Part shown: one piece after another, positions 26,162 through 34,498 of the stretch
How the letters are laid out: every line of letters starts with the position of its first letter
Numbering within the stretch: the first letter of the stretch is position 1
Source: an uncultured Ruminococcus sp.
GTDB lineage: Bacteria; Bacillota; Clostridia; Lachnospirales; Lachnospiraceae
Assembly (NCBI GenBank): GCA_900066355.1
Contig: FMEL01000006.1
Location: 62,001 to 126,000 of the forward strand
DNA: 64,000 bases
Reading direction: 5' to 3'
Notes under the pieces: generated by a model
What the model was told of the DNA's origin: nothing
The model's database searches: none
Seen by the model: the letters and a program-made list of their open reading frames with translations, nothing else
Position numbers and translations under genes: made by a program

Positions 26162-26742
26162 TCAGATTTCATGATATGATCGGTATTCCCGATACATTTC
26201 AAGCATATTTTTTCTTGCATTTTTCAAAAAGAAAGTATTGTTGCTAATTCGTTCAAGAAGAAGATATCCCTGATAGATGGAAAGCATACGCTGAGAAAGA
26301 ATCTTTGCATGATCTGGAGACAATCCGGAGTATAACAATACTTCCTGAAAAATCTGTTCGAATTTTTTAGTCCTTCCATAAATACAGATGCAACCGCTGG
26401 CTTGCTAAGGGCTGTTTCCATGCCCATCACCGCATACGGGCAGCCTGCAAATGTCTGTCCAGTTGCCCTTCCGAATAAATAATCGAAGATTTCTTCTATA
26501 AAACTTTCCCAGTCATTTCCCTGAGAACTGCTTCGAAATTGTTCCAGTAAGATTTTTTGATAGTATTCCGTCACTGCTGTTGCCAGATCATCCTTGCTTT
26601 TGAAATAAAAATAAAAAGATCCTTTTGGAAGGCCTGTTTGTTTTAGAATTTCGCTAATTCCAGTGGCAGAATACCCATTTTTCCAAAATAATTCAGCAGC
26701 ACATTCGATTAGGCGTTGTCTGGATTCTTCACCTTTCTTCAT
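26162..26742 (-). pseudogene. TetR-family regulator disrupted by a one-base frameshift
   Basis: The N-terminal helix-turn-helix (RQRLIECAAELFWKNGYSATGISEILKQTGLPKGSFYFYFKSK, residues about 8-50) is intact. At the T6 tract 26363-26368 (A6 on the coding strand) the reading frame leaves the family pattern and runs to a stop at 26224. Adding one A restores GLKKFEQIF followed by a normal TetR C-terminal helix bundle ending at 26162, just before the DUF1638 start. The break is either a true mutation or an error in a homopolymer. The likely operator is the palindrome at 27406. Confidence 0.7.
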
Positions 26743-27367
26743 TTTGCATTTCCTCCTTCAGTCTGGAAAACAGATGTGTAAGTGCAAACATAAGTGTTTC
26801 ATAATGCATGTAATCTAAAGTATTCCTGTCTGTAAGAATTTGAATACTTGCCGGGAATTCGTCATCAGCCTCCCAGAAACGAATGATAATCGGCAAAAAA
26901 GGAAAAAGTTTTAATTCGAAAGCAACATCTCCTTTTCCCAGTTCCTTTCCGGAAAGAACTACACAGGCATTACGTAATTCAACGGTTTTTCCATTAAAAA
27001 AGTCAGCGGTATTCTTAAAAAATCCGCTGTTCTGGGAAAGATTTCCAGCCATGATTGTAGAAAGACTGTTTATGTTTACAAATTCATTAGCCAGATGGCA
27101 ACCATCTTTTGAATAACATAAAACATCATAAATGGTCATTGTCTCATTATAGTCGGATTCATAGACCGTTTCAAAATTATGATCTGACCACTGAACATTT
27201 CCCGTTTTTCTGTTAATGCGATAGATACGGTTGACAAAAGTAATATATAACCAGTCAGAATCGTATTCTAATGAATATTTATGTATCATTGCAGCCTGAT
27301 CATATTGCAGGAAAACATGTGCCATAGAAATTTTTGCTTTTTCATAATTAGAAATCATATCTATCAT
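26729..27367 (-). CDS. DUF3786 family protein
   Basis: A 212-residue protein of the DUF3786 family, function unknown. The ATG at 27367 follows TTGGAGGAG; the longer frame begins inside that ribosome site. Family traits visible are SDWLYITFVNRIYRINRKTG near 35-54, TIYDVLCY near 78, and a C-terminal segment LKLFPFLPIIIRFWEADDEFP near 150-170. It is the first gene of an operon with the TetR gene (14-bp overlap) and the DUF1638 remnant, behind an 18-bp palindrome that fits a TetR-type operator. Confidence 0.7.
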   Translation of the reverse strand: MIDMISNYEKAKISMAHVFLQYDQAAMIHKYSLEYDSDWLYITFVNRIYRINRKTGNVQWSDHNFETVYESDYNETMTIYDVLCYSKDGCHLANEFVNINSLSTIMAGNLSQNSGFFKNTADFFNGKTVELRNACVVLSGKELGKGDVAFELKLFPFLPIIIRFWEADDEFPASIQILTDRNTLDYMHYETLMFALTHLFSRLKEEMQNEER

Positions 27368-27405
27368 ATACTCCTCCAAGAATGTTATATAATCTATTTA
27401 TAAAA

Positions 27406-27423
27406 TAGACCAATCAGTCTATA
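27406..27423. promoter_or_regulatory. TetR-type operator palindrome
   Basis: ATAGAC, CAATCA and GTCTAT give a perfect 6-bp inverted repeat, with an ATAGAC...GTCTAT form known from several TetR-family operators. On the minus strand a TTGGTC-like -35 and a TATATAA-like -10 lie around it, about 40 bp upstream of the DUF3786 start, so bound repressor would block the promoter. Confidence 0.6.
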
Positions 27424-27752
27424 GAGCCAATATATTTTTGTATGAAAGATAAGAAAGCAGCGACTTTGAAAAAGCAAATTGATAATAGAAGAAACAGACT
27501 AATCAAAACTTGCCATTATGGATATTTAACGAAAGCCTTTTGAATATAATTTTGGCACTGGAATAATTACTGCGTATATGCTAAAATAATAAAGAACATA
27601 CATTCGACTTTAAGTATTTATCAAGGTGGTGCACAGCACTGCTGTCTGTGATGCTGAAGGAGAAGCAATCTGGAGGTGTTGATATGAGATTGAGACATAT
27701 AGTGATTTTTTAGCACTACATGAGTTGCTATTTAGTGGAAAGGAGGATCACC
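27424..27752 (+). promoter_or_regulatory. Intergenic region with a probable promoter
   Basis: No gene is supported in this 329-bp stretch. TTGGCA at 27552 and TATATG at 27575 with a 17-bp spacer form a plausible promoter for the glycosylase gene, leaving a leader of roughly 160 nt. No tRNA or riboswitch pattern is apparent. It marks the change from accessory DNA to core genes. Confidence 0.4.
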
Positions 27753-28229
27753 ATGATAAAACACACAATTCCACCGGTCTATGATGCAAACTCCAGAATC
27801 CTGGTTCTGGGGAGTTTTCCATCGGTAAAGTCCAGGGAACAGCAGTTTTTCTACGGACATAAACAGAACCGTTTCTGGAAGGTACTTGCCGGAATCCTGG
27901 GATGTGAAGTTCCACATACGATAGAAGAAAAGAAAGCAATGCTGCTTGCAAATCACATTGCAGTCTGGGATGTAATCAAAAGCTGTGAAATCGAAGGCTC
28001 GTCTGATGCCAGCATCCGAGACGTGATACCGAATGATCTGTCGGAAATTCTTAAGATTGCCGATATACAGACTATTTATACTAACGGTGGCAAGGCTTAT
28101 GAGCTGTACTGCAAATACATTTATCCGGTAAACGGAATCAAAGCACATAAACTGCCGTCTACAAGTCCTGCCAATGCAGGATATTCACTGGATCGGCTGA
28201 AAGAAGCATGGGCAGAGATCAAAGAGTAA
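27753..28229 (+). CDS. Uracil-DNA glycosylase superfamily, probable DNA-deoxyinosine glycosylase
   Basis: A 158-residue base-excision repair enzyme. The ATG at 27753 follows GGAAAGGAGGATCA. The motif GSFPSVKSREQQFFYGHKQNRFWKVL near residues 17-42 and the late STSPAN near 139-144 are those of the compact UDG-fold family whose members remove deoxyinosine (family 6-like) from DNA. The catalytic Asn in the first motif region (HKQNRFW) fits this group. Its small size matches family members of about 160 residues. Confidence 0.8.
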   Translation: MIKHTIPPVYDANSRILVLGSFPSVKSREQQFFYGHKQNRFWKVLAGILGCEVPHTIEEKKAMLLANHIAVWDVIKSCEIEGSSDASIRDVIPNDLSEILKIADIQTIYTNGGKAYELYCKYIYPVNGIKAHKLPSTSPANAGYSLDRLKEAWAEIKE

Positions 28230-28275
28230 GCATAGAATAAGAGAAAAAATGAGATATCGGAGCAGGTGGAAGGAA

Positions 28276-29679
28276 ATGAAGTCTATTTCAATTTATGCGA
28301 TCACAAGAAATCAGAATATTGAGTGCCTGCAGAAACTGGAGCGGCAGTTATCGGGAAGAACATATTTCCTGAAAATGCGGGAATGGGAACTGGAGAGCAT
28401 GAAAGCGCTGGTACGGGAGCTGGAGATGCATATGCAGGATGTACATGCGTTGCGTTTTTTCTATTCGTTTCAGGTTCCGAGACTTGGCAAGGAATTTGAC
28501 CTTCTGCAGATAAAAGACGATCAGATTGTAAATATTGAATTAAAGAGCGGAAAAGTCTCAGACGAGGCAGTACGCAAACAGCTTTTACAGAATCGATATT
28601 ATCTGTCTGTGCAGGGGAAAATGATTCAGTCTTATACATATATCAGCAGCCAGGAACGTCTGGTACGACTGAACAATCATGATCATATTGTTGAGGTAGA
28701 CTGGGATCAGCTGTGTCTTGCCTTACAGAGACAGAGCAAAGATTATGAGGGAGATATCGAAGATCTTTTTCAGGCAGAAATGTATCTGTTTTCACCAGTG
28801 ACCGAGCCGGAAAGATTTCTGAATAAAGAATATTTTCTGACTTCGCAGCAGAAGGATATTGAGCGGAGAATATTGGATAAAATACGAAAAGTCAAGTACG
28901 GTTACTTCTGGTTCAGTGGTCTGCCGGGAACAGGGAAAACGTTATTGCTTTATGACATAGCAATGAAGCTTTCGGTACATCAGAAGGTATGTATGATCCA
29001 CTGTGGAGAAACCGGAAAAGAATGGAAAATCTTGCACGACAGATTGTTACGGATCGCATTTTTATCGGACAGCCAGCTTGAAGAATGTCCGGATCTTAAG
29101 GAATACAGTGCAATTCTGGTAGATGAGGCGCATTTACTTTCGGTGAAGGAACTACATAGGATACTGGAGCTGAGCGAGAAGCATCCGGTAATCTTTTCCG
29201 GTGACGATGAAGATATGATTTCAGATGAAGAAATGGACAGGACCATGCTCCGTGAAATCGAGCATCTGCCGGATATTCAGAGCTTTCATCTGACAAACCG
29301 TATCCGTACAAATGCAGAACTTTCATCTTTCATTCAAAATATGATGCATTTACCTGAAAAAAGAATGGTACGTTATTATCCGCATATTCAGGTGGTGTAT
29401 GCAAATGATGAGGAAGAAGCAGGCATTCTTCTGAAAGGCTATCAAAATCAACTCGTTTTTATAATAGATGAACGTTACTATTACGATGAGAAAGGCTATC
29501 TGCGTGAACAGAGACAGAAGCATCAGAAACCGACTGCGGTACGCACGCTTTTTCACCGCCTGAATGAGGCAAAAGAAGAATTTGCAATCATTGTAAAAAG
29601 GAATGAAGCAGTATATGAAGTCCTGCTGGAGCTGTTACAGTTCAGCAAAAAGGAAACCGTGAAAACGATTGCAGAATAA
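28276..29679 (+). CDS. PD-(D/E)XK-like nuclease joined to DUF2075-type ATPase
   Basis: A 467-residue protein. Residues about 60-120 contain EFDLLQIKDDQIVNIELKSG, a D...ExK pattern of restriction-fold nucleases (NERD-like). The C-terminal part is a DUF2075/Schlafen-type P-loop ATPase: Walker A SGLPGTGKT near 215-223, Walker B AILVDEAHLL near 275-284, then a superfamily I-like FSGDDEDM and LTNRIRTN. I choose the ATG at 28276; one at 28249 is an alternative. It may process nucleic acid in repair or defence. It follows the glycosylase with a short gap, so the two are probably cotranscribed. Confidence 0.65.
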   Translation: MKSISIYAITRNQNIECLQKLERQLSGRTYFLKMREWELESMKALVRELEMHMQDVHALRFFYSFQVPRLGKEFDLLQIKDDQIVNIELKSGKVSDEAVRKQLLQNRYYLSVQGKMIQSYTYISSQERLVRLNNHDHIVEVDWDQLCLALQRQSKDYEGDIEDLFQAEMYLFSPVTEPERFLNKEYFLTSQQKDIERRILDKIRKVKYGYFWFSGLPGTGKTLLLYDIAMKLSVHQKVCMIHCGETGKEWKILHDRLLRIAFLSDSQLEECPDLKEYSAILVDEAHLLSVKELHRILELSEKHPVIFSGDDEDMISDEEMDRTMLREIEHLPDIQSFHLTNRIRTNAELSSFIQNMMHLPEKRMVRYYPHIQVVYANDEEEAGILLKGYQNQLVFIIDERYYYDEKGYLREQRQKHQKPTAVRTLFHRLNEAKEEFAIIVKRNEAVYEVLLELLQFSKKETVKTIAE

Positions 29680-29692
29680 AATAAGAATTAGA

Positions 29693-29731
29693 AAAAGACT
29701 GTACAGAAACTTATATTCAGTACAGTCTTTT
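29693..29731 (+). terminator. Intrinsic terminator
   Basis: AAAAGACTGTAC and GTACAGTCTTTT form a perfect 12-bp stem with a 15-nt loop just after the nuclease-ATPase stop. The sequence from here to 29827 shows nothing else. Confidence 0.85.
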
Positions 29732-29827
29732 ATTGCGCAAATTATTTTTCCTTTTGAAGATGATGGCAATCTTTATAAGAATTACGAAGAGATTATTGCA
29801 TGTGCAGATCAGATTCAACTGGATCAT

Positions 29828-31132
29828 TTAAGATTCTGCAGATACATCAGAATCGTTTGCTTCGGGTTCATCGGGTTGCTTTTCCGGAAGAAATACACGT
29901 ACATTTTCGATACGATTTTTATCAAGCTTGTCAACGACAAGGCGGATACCGTCAGAGGTGATTACCTGATCTCCTGCGACAGGCAGACGATCCAGATGTT
30001 CAATCACAAGACCGCCAAGTGAATCATAGTCTTCGGATTCAAGATGTGTTCCAAGATGGTCATTAACATCATCAAGACTCATAGATCCTTCAATGACATA
30101 TTCGCGATCAGAAAGCTTTTTGATCAGTTCGTTTTCATTTTCGTCATATTCATCGTGAATTTCTCCAACGATTTCTTCCAGAATATCTTCCAGAGTAATG
30201 AGTCCTGTCATTTCACCGTACTCGTCAAGAACAATGGCAATATTGAAAGTGGATTCACGCATCTCTACAAGAAGTTCGGAAATGTCTTTGTACTCATATG
30301 TGAAATGAGGTTTGCGGAGAAAACTGCGGATATCAAATCGTTCATCGGGATCATAGAGAAGGAGATCCTTCATATTAATGATTCCGACGATATTATCCTG
30401 TGTGTCCTCGTAAACAGGCAGACGGGTAAAACGGTCTTCGCGGAAAATATCGATCAGTTCTTCATAAGTCGAATTTACATCGGCAAATGTGACGTTGACA
30501 CGTGGAACCATGATGTCTTTGGCATCGGCATCCCCGAGATCAAACACATTGTAGATCATTTTCTTTTCATCTGATTCGATAACGCCATCTTCATGACTGA
30601 CATCTACGATCGTACGAAGTTCTTCCTCCGTCATTGCCTTATTGACGGCATCAGGATCCACACGCAGAAGCTTCATAAAGATTCTTGAAAACAGATTGAT
30701 GATGAAGATGAACGGAGTCATGATCGTCATAAAAAAGCTGAGAACCGGAATATAGCGTAATGTAATTTTTTCTGCGTTTAATGTTGCATAATTTTTAGGT
30801 GTAATTTCACCGAAAATAAGTATTGCCACCGTTAATGCAGCTGTGGCAATACTTACCATGTAGCCGCCAAAGCTGTATGCCAGTGAAGTGGCAAGAGAGG
30901 AAGCGGTGATATTAACAAGGTTATTTCCGATCAGTATGGCACTGAGCATTTTGGAAGTATGGTTCTCGACAATGTCCAGAACTTTGGCAGCCCGTTTATT
31001 GCCGTCATCGGCAAGCGTACGAAGGCGGATTTTATTGACTGCCATAAGTGCAGTCTCGTTTGATGAAAAAAATGCAGATAATGCCAGTAGTATGATTAGA
31101 ATAATCACCTGGTAAGTGTCACTTGCGTCCAC
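29828..31132 (-). CDS. CorC/HlyC-family (DUF21-CBS) membrane protein
   Basis: A 434-residue protein with a DUF21 (CNNM) membrane domain of three or four segments in residues 1-170, a pair of CBS modules (about 200-325, with MVPRVNVTFAD and GIINMKDLL) and a C-terminal CorC_HlyC domain (about 345-425, with YVIEGSMSLDDVN). Family members transport or regulate magnesium or cobalt, and the older hemolysin annotation is misleading. The acidic segment DEYDENENEL precedes the last domain. It lies 27 bp downstream of purC on the same strand. Confidence 0.9.
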   Translation of the reverse strand: MDASDTYQVIILIILLALSAFFSSNETALMAVNKIRLRTLADDGNKRAAKVLDIVENHTSKMLSAILIGNNLVNITASSLATSLAYSFGGYMVSIATAALTVAILIFGEITPKNYATLNAEKITLRYIPVLSFFMTIMTPFIFIINLFSRIFMKLLRVDPDAVNKAMTEEELRTIVDVSHEDGVIESDEKKMIYNVFDLGDADAKDIMVPRVNVTFADVNSTYEELIDIFREDRFTRLPVYEDTQDNIVGIINMKDLLLYDPDERFDIRSFLRKPHFTYEYKDISELLVEMRESTFNIAIVLDEYGEMTGLITLEDILEEIVGEIHDEYDENENELIKKLSDREYVIEGSMSLDDVNDHLGTHLESEDYDSLGGLVIEHLDRLPVAGDQVITSDGIRLVVDKLDKNRIENVRVFLPEKQPDEPEANDSDVSAES

Positions 31133-31159
31133 TCGTATAATTCACTCCTTTAATGTATA

Positions 31160-32032
31160 TTAGTCAAGATCTTTGCCGGTAAGCATTTTGTATGCCTGCA
31201 GGTATTTTGCGATGGTTTTGTCCACGATTTCCTGTGGAAGTGTCCAGTCATTTCCCGGATTAGAGGTCAGCCAGTCACGTGCAAACTGCTTGTCGAAGGA
31301 TGGCTGTCCATGTCCAGGTTCGTAACCGTCTGCAGGCCAGAAACGGGAGCTGTCCGGTGTCAGCATTTCATCACCGATTACCATATTTCCATCTTCATCC
31401 AGACCGAACTCGAATTTGGTGTCAGCAATGATGATACCTTTGCTCAGTGCGTATTCTGCACATTTTTTATAGAGAGCAATCGTATTGTCACGAAGTTTTT
31501 CTGCGAGTTCCTGACCTCTGCCCGGGAAATATTTCTCGAGATGTTCTACACTCTGCTCGAAAGAAATATTTTCATCGTGGTCACCGATCTCGGCTTTTGT
31601 TGACGGGGTGTAAATTGGCTCCGGAAGCTTGTCGGATTCTTTTAAACCTTCTGGAAGTGTGATGCCGCATACGGTACCGTTTTCCTGATAGCTTTTCCAT
31701 CCGCTGCCTGTGATATAGCCACGAACGATGCACTCGATCGGAAGCATGTTCAGCTTGCGGCACATCATGGATTTTCCAGCATATTTTTTCTGCTGGAAAA
31801 ATTCCGGCATGTCTTTTACATCAACAGAAATCATGTGATTAGGCAGAATGTCTTCGGTCAGGTCGAACCAGAACTTGGACATCTGTGTCAGTACTGTTCC
31901 TTTTTTGGTCACTTCATTGTTCAGGATAACATCGAAACAACTGATACGGTCAGTAGCTACCATGATCAGACTGTCTCCGTTATCATAGATTTCACGTACT
32001 TTACCTTCTTTAATTGGTTTTAATTCCTGCAT
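31160..32032 (-). CDS. purC: SAICAR synthase
   Basis: PurC joins aspartate to CAIR with ATP in purine synthesis. The 290-residue product has KEGKVREIYD near 8, TDRISCFDVIL near 28, the CRKLNMLPIECIVRGYITGSGW block near 88 and IADTKFEFG near 195, all family signatures. The ATG at 32032 follows GAGGTG; the ATG six codons upstream has no ribosome site. No other pur gene is adjacent, so it is a stand-alone locus. It is slightly longer than the short bacterial type (about 235 residues), as is common in Clostridia. Confidence 0.95.
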   Translation of the reverse strand: MQELKPIKEGKVREIYDNGDSLIMVATDRISCFDVILNNEVTKKGTVLTQMSKFWFDLTEDILPNHMISVDVKDMPEFFQQKKYAGKSMMCRKLNMLPIECIVRGYITGSGWKSYQENGTVCGITLPEGLKESDKLPEPIYTPSTKAEIGDHDENISFEQSVEHLEKYFPGRGQELAEKLRDNTIALYKKCAEYALSKGIIIADTKFEFGLDEDGNMVIGDEMLTPDSSRFWPADGYEPGHGQPSFDKQFARDWLTSNPGNDWTLPQEIVDKTIAKYLQAYKMLTGKDLD

Positions 32033-32099
32033 GTCTTTGCACCTCGTCATATGATTTTTAAAATTTTACAGTAAAAATAGCACTTTTCACTGCGCACTG

Positions 32100-33818
32100 T
32101 CAAGATATTTCTCGAATAAGTACAACAATCCATGGATTTTGTACATCACACCGGTTGCCTGCAAAAAATTCCATAACAGTGTGAATATATTCATTATTCA
32201 ACTGACGGCGAAATTGATAGCTGAGCTGTTTTTGGCCGTCAAAAAAGAAATCATGCAATGAGGACAATGTGATTCTGGCGCGATACTGCTCTTCATCATC
32301 CGGATGGATCAGCTTTTCATTTAATATGCGACGGTTGTATGATTCAAAATCATGTTCCATTTCAAGTCCACATCCATGGAGCCGGTAATCTCTTTTTAAA
32401 ATTTCGTATTCACCGTTATTCAGATTTAATCTGGCGAGAACAAGTGAATTTTCTGCAAGAATCTTGAAAATAGAATGCGTAACTGATGTTTCATGAAACG
32501 CATCCGCAGTATTTCGAGAATCAGCCGGATCCTGTTTGCATACGTGATGGTACTTCTCGTGAGGAACTGTGGTCAGAAGATCCTCTGCATCACTGATCGG
32601 CATTGGTTTGTAGAAATAATATCCCTGCGCATAGATACAATTCATAGAACGCAGCATTTTAATCTGTTCAGGGCTTTCTACACCTTCTGCAATAATCGGC
32701 AGGTTGAGTTTATGTGCCATATTGACAATAGAATCGATGATCTGAATTCCTTTTTGGCAGTTTTCCGGATTCATTTCGATGAACTTCATATCAAGTTTCA
32801 AAATATCAACATTTGTGTCTTTTAACATGTTAAGAGAAGAGTAGCCACTTCCGAAATCATCCATCAGAACGCAGAAACCGTGTTGATGAAGCTGATCGAT
32901 GGTTTCTCTTACAATGATATTGTTTTCTGAAAAGGCCGTCTCTGTAATTTCAACAAGCAGCATCTCGGGAGAAAGGTCGTATTTTGTGATGAGATCCTGC
33001 AGGTATTCAGGAACATTGATCGTTTCAATATCAGCAACAGATACATTGATTGAAATAGGAACAACATAAAGGTGATCATGTTTCCAGTAGGAAAGTGTCT
33101 GGCACACGGCATCCCAGATATATGTATCAAGTGAAGTAATCATGCCGTTATTTTCAAGAAACGGGATGAACTCACCGGGGGCAACAAAACCACGAACCGG
33201 ACTGATCCAGCGAGAGAGTGCCTCCATACTGACGATAGCACCTGTTTCGCTGTTGCATTTTGGTTGGAGATAAAAGGTGAATTCTTTATTTTCAAGACCG
33301 ACTGTTACATCGTGGATCAGCTGCTGTTCCTTTTCGAGCTGATTTATGATTTCATCAGTGAAATAAGAAATACGTTTATTAAAATTGCCTTTTATATCAG
33401 AACCTGCGAGCTGTGCATTGTTGCACATCGTTGCAACATCCGGATGATCATCAGGGATAGAATAGATGCCAATGATAGGCAGAAATCCCTCGTTCTGGCT
33501 GTGGATGCCGATATAGCTCCGGATCGTTTTATAAATCAGGTTGATAAGCTGGTCATCGTCCGGAATACACATGAAGAAATGATCTCCCCCAAAATAACCG
33601 GCGAGATAGCCTTTCATCTGCTGAATACGAAGCAGATACTGACTAATATTGGTAAGCAGGATATCTCCGGCTTCCTGACCGTACCAGTTATTAAATAATT
33701 TGAATCGTTCAATATCAATAGATATAATACACCAGTCGGACAGTGCATGACTTTCAAGGAAATCGTTTACGTTCTCGAGAAACTCTGAGCGGCTGTACAG
33801 CACATTTGTTATACTCAT
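32100..33818 (-). CDS. Degenerate GGDEF plus EAL protein (c-di-GMP phosphodiesterase)
   Basis: A 572-residue cytoplasmic protein with no membrane segments. The diguanylate cyclase domain (about 20-155) carries GGDHF at 77-81 in place of GGDEF, so cyclase activity is doubtful. The EAL domain (about 165-410) keeps MEAL at 198-201, DDFGSGYSS, the KLDMKFI lysine region and IAEGVE, so c-di-GMP hydrolysis is likely. The last 140 residues form a domain with PAS-like character (ARLNLNNGEYEIL). I use the ATG at 33818 behind AAAGGG. The degenerate GGDEF domain may act as a GTP-binding regulator. Confidence 0.85.
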   Translation of the reverse strand: MSITNVLYSRSEFLENVNDFLESHALSDWCIISIDIERFKLFNNWYGQEAGDILLTNISQYLLRIQQMKGYLAGYFGGDHFFMCIPDDDQLINLIYKTIRSYIGIHSQNEGFLPIIGIYSIPDDHPDVATMCNNAQLAGSDIKGNFNKRISYFTDEIINQLEKEQQLIHDVTVGLENKEFTFYLQPKCNSETGAIVSMEALSRWISPVRGFVAPGEFIPFLENNGMITSLDTYIWDAVCQTLSYWKHDHLYVVPISINVSVADIETINVPEYLQDLITKYDLSPEMLLVEITETAFSENNIIVRETIDQLHQHGFCVLMDDFGSGYSSLNMLKDTNVDILKLDMKFIEMNPENCQKGIQIIDSIVNMAHKLNLPIIAEGVESPEQIKMLRSMNCIYAQGYYFYKPMPISDAEDLLTTVPHEKYHHVCKQDPADSRNTADAFHETSVTHSIFKILAENSLVLARLNLNNGEYEILKRDYRLHGCGLEMEHDFESYNRRILNEKLIHPDDEEQYRARITLSSLHDFFFDGQKQLSYQFRRQLNNEYIHTVMEFFAGNRCDVQNPWIVVLIREIS

Positions 33819-33970
33819 AAAAATACGCCCTTTTACTCTAATATTAAGAATAATTATACCATTATATGAGAGTATATTCAACAGAATGGTGGATAAATTG
33901 TAATAATTCTGATATAGTAATATCGAATAAATCAGAAAGAAAACGAAAACGATAGAAAGAAGGAATCAAA

Positions 33971-34396
33971 ATGAGTACAAAAGCAGAACAGGCAATTGCG
34001 TTTCATGACAAAGGATACAATTGTGCACAGGCAGTCGCATGTTCATTCTGTAAAGAGTTCGGAGTGGACGAGGAAGAAATGTTCCGTATTGCAGAAGGAT
34101 TCGGACTCGGCATGGGAATGATGGAGGTGTGCGGCGCACTTTCCGGAATGATGATGATCATTGGTCTGCAGAACAGTGTGGGCAATCCGGAAAAAGGAAA
34201 AATGACGAAAGGCGATACCTACAAAAAAGTCAGAGAGTATGCTGCAAAATTTAAAGAGCAGAACGGCTCATATCTCTGTAAAGAATTAAAAGGTGTAGAG
34301 ACAGGTAAAGTCCTCAGAAGTTGTCCGGACTGTATCCGTGATGCAGTAGCACTCACAGAAGAATATCTGGCTGCACAGAAAAATAAAGAAGAATGA
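33971..34396 (+). CDS. C-GCAxxG-C-C family redox-type protein
   Basis: A 141-residue protein with the family's Cys pattern: NCAQAV near 17-22, a CSFC near 25-28, EVCGALSG near 54-61, a further Cys near 98, and CPDC near 119-122. Members are small proteins thought to bind metal or take part in redox work; their reaction is not settled. The start has AGAAGGAATC upstream. It is transcribed away from the EAL gene and ends in a bidirectional terminator. Confidence 0.85.
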   Translation: MSTKAEQAIAFHDKGYNCAQAVACSFCKEFGVDEEEMFRIAEGFGLGMGMMEVCGALSGMMMIIGLQNSVGNPEKGKMTKGDTYKKVREYAAKFKEQNGSYLCKELKGVETGKVLRSCPDCIRDAVALTEEYLAAQKNKEE

Positions 34397-34436
34397 CGAC
34401 AGTAGTCCTTCAGTCAAATAAATAAAACCCAAAAAG

Positions 34437-34485
34437 AAAACCCGTCGGGGCGGATGGCATAAAACCAACTGCTCTGACGGGTTTT
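34437..34485. terminator. Bidirectional terminator
   Basis: AAAACCCGTC and GACGGGTTTT form a perfect 10-bp stem between the convergent Cys-family gene and the ABC exporter pair. Confidence 0.85.
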
Positions 34486-34498
34486 GCAATACATAAAA

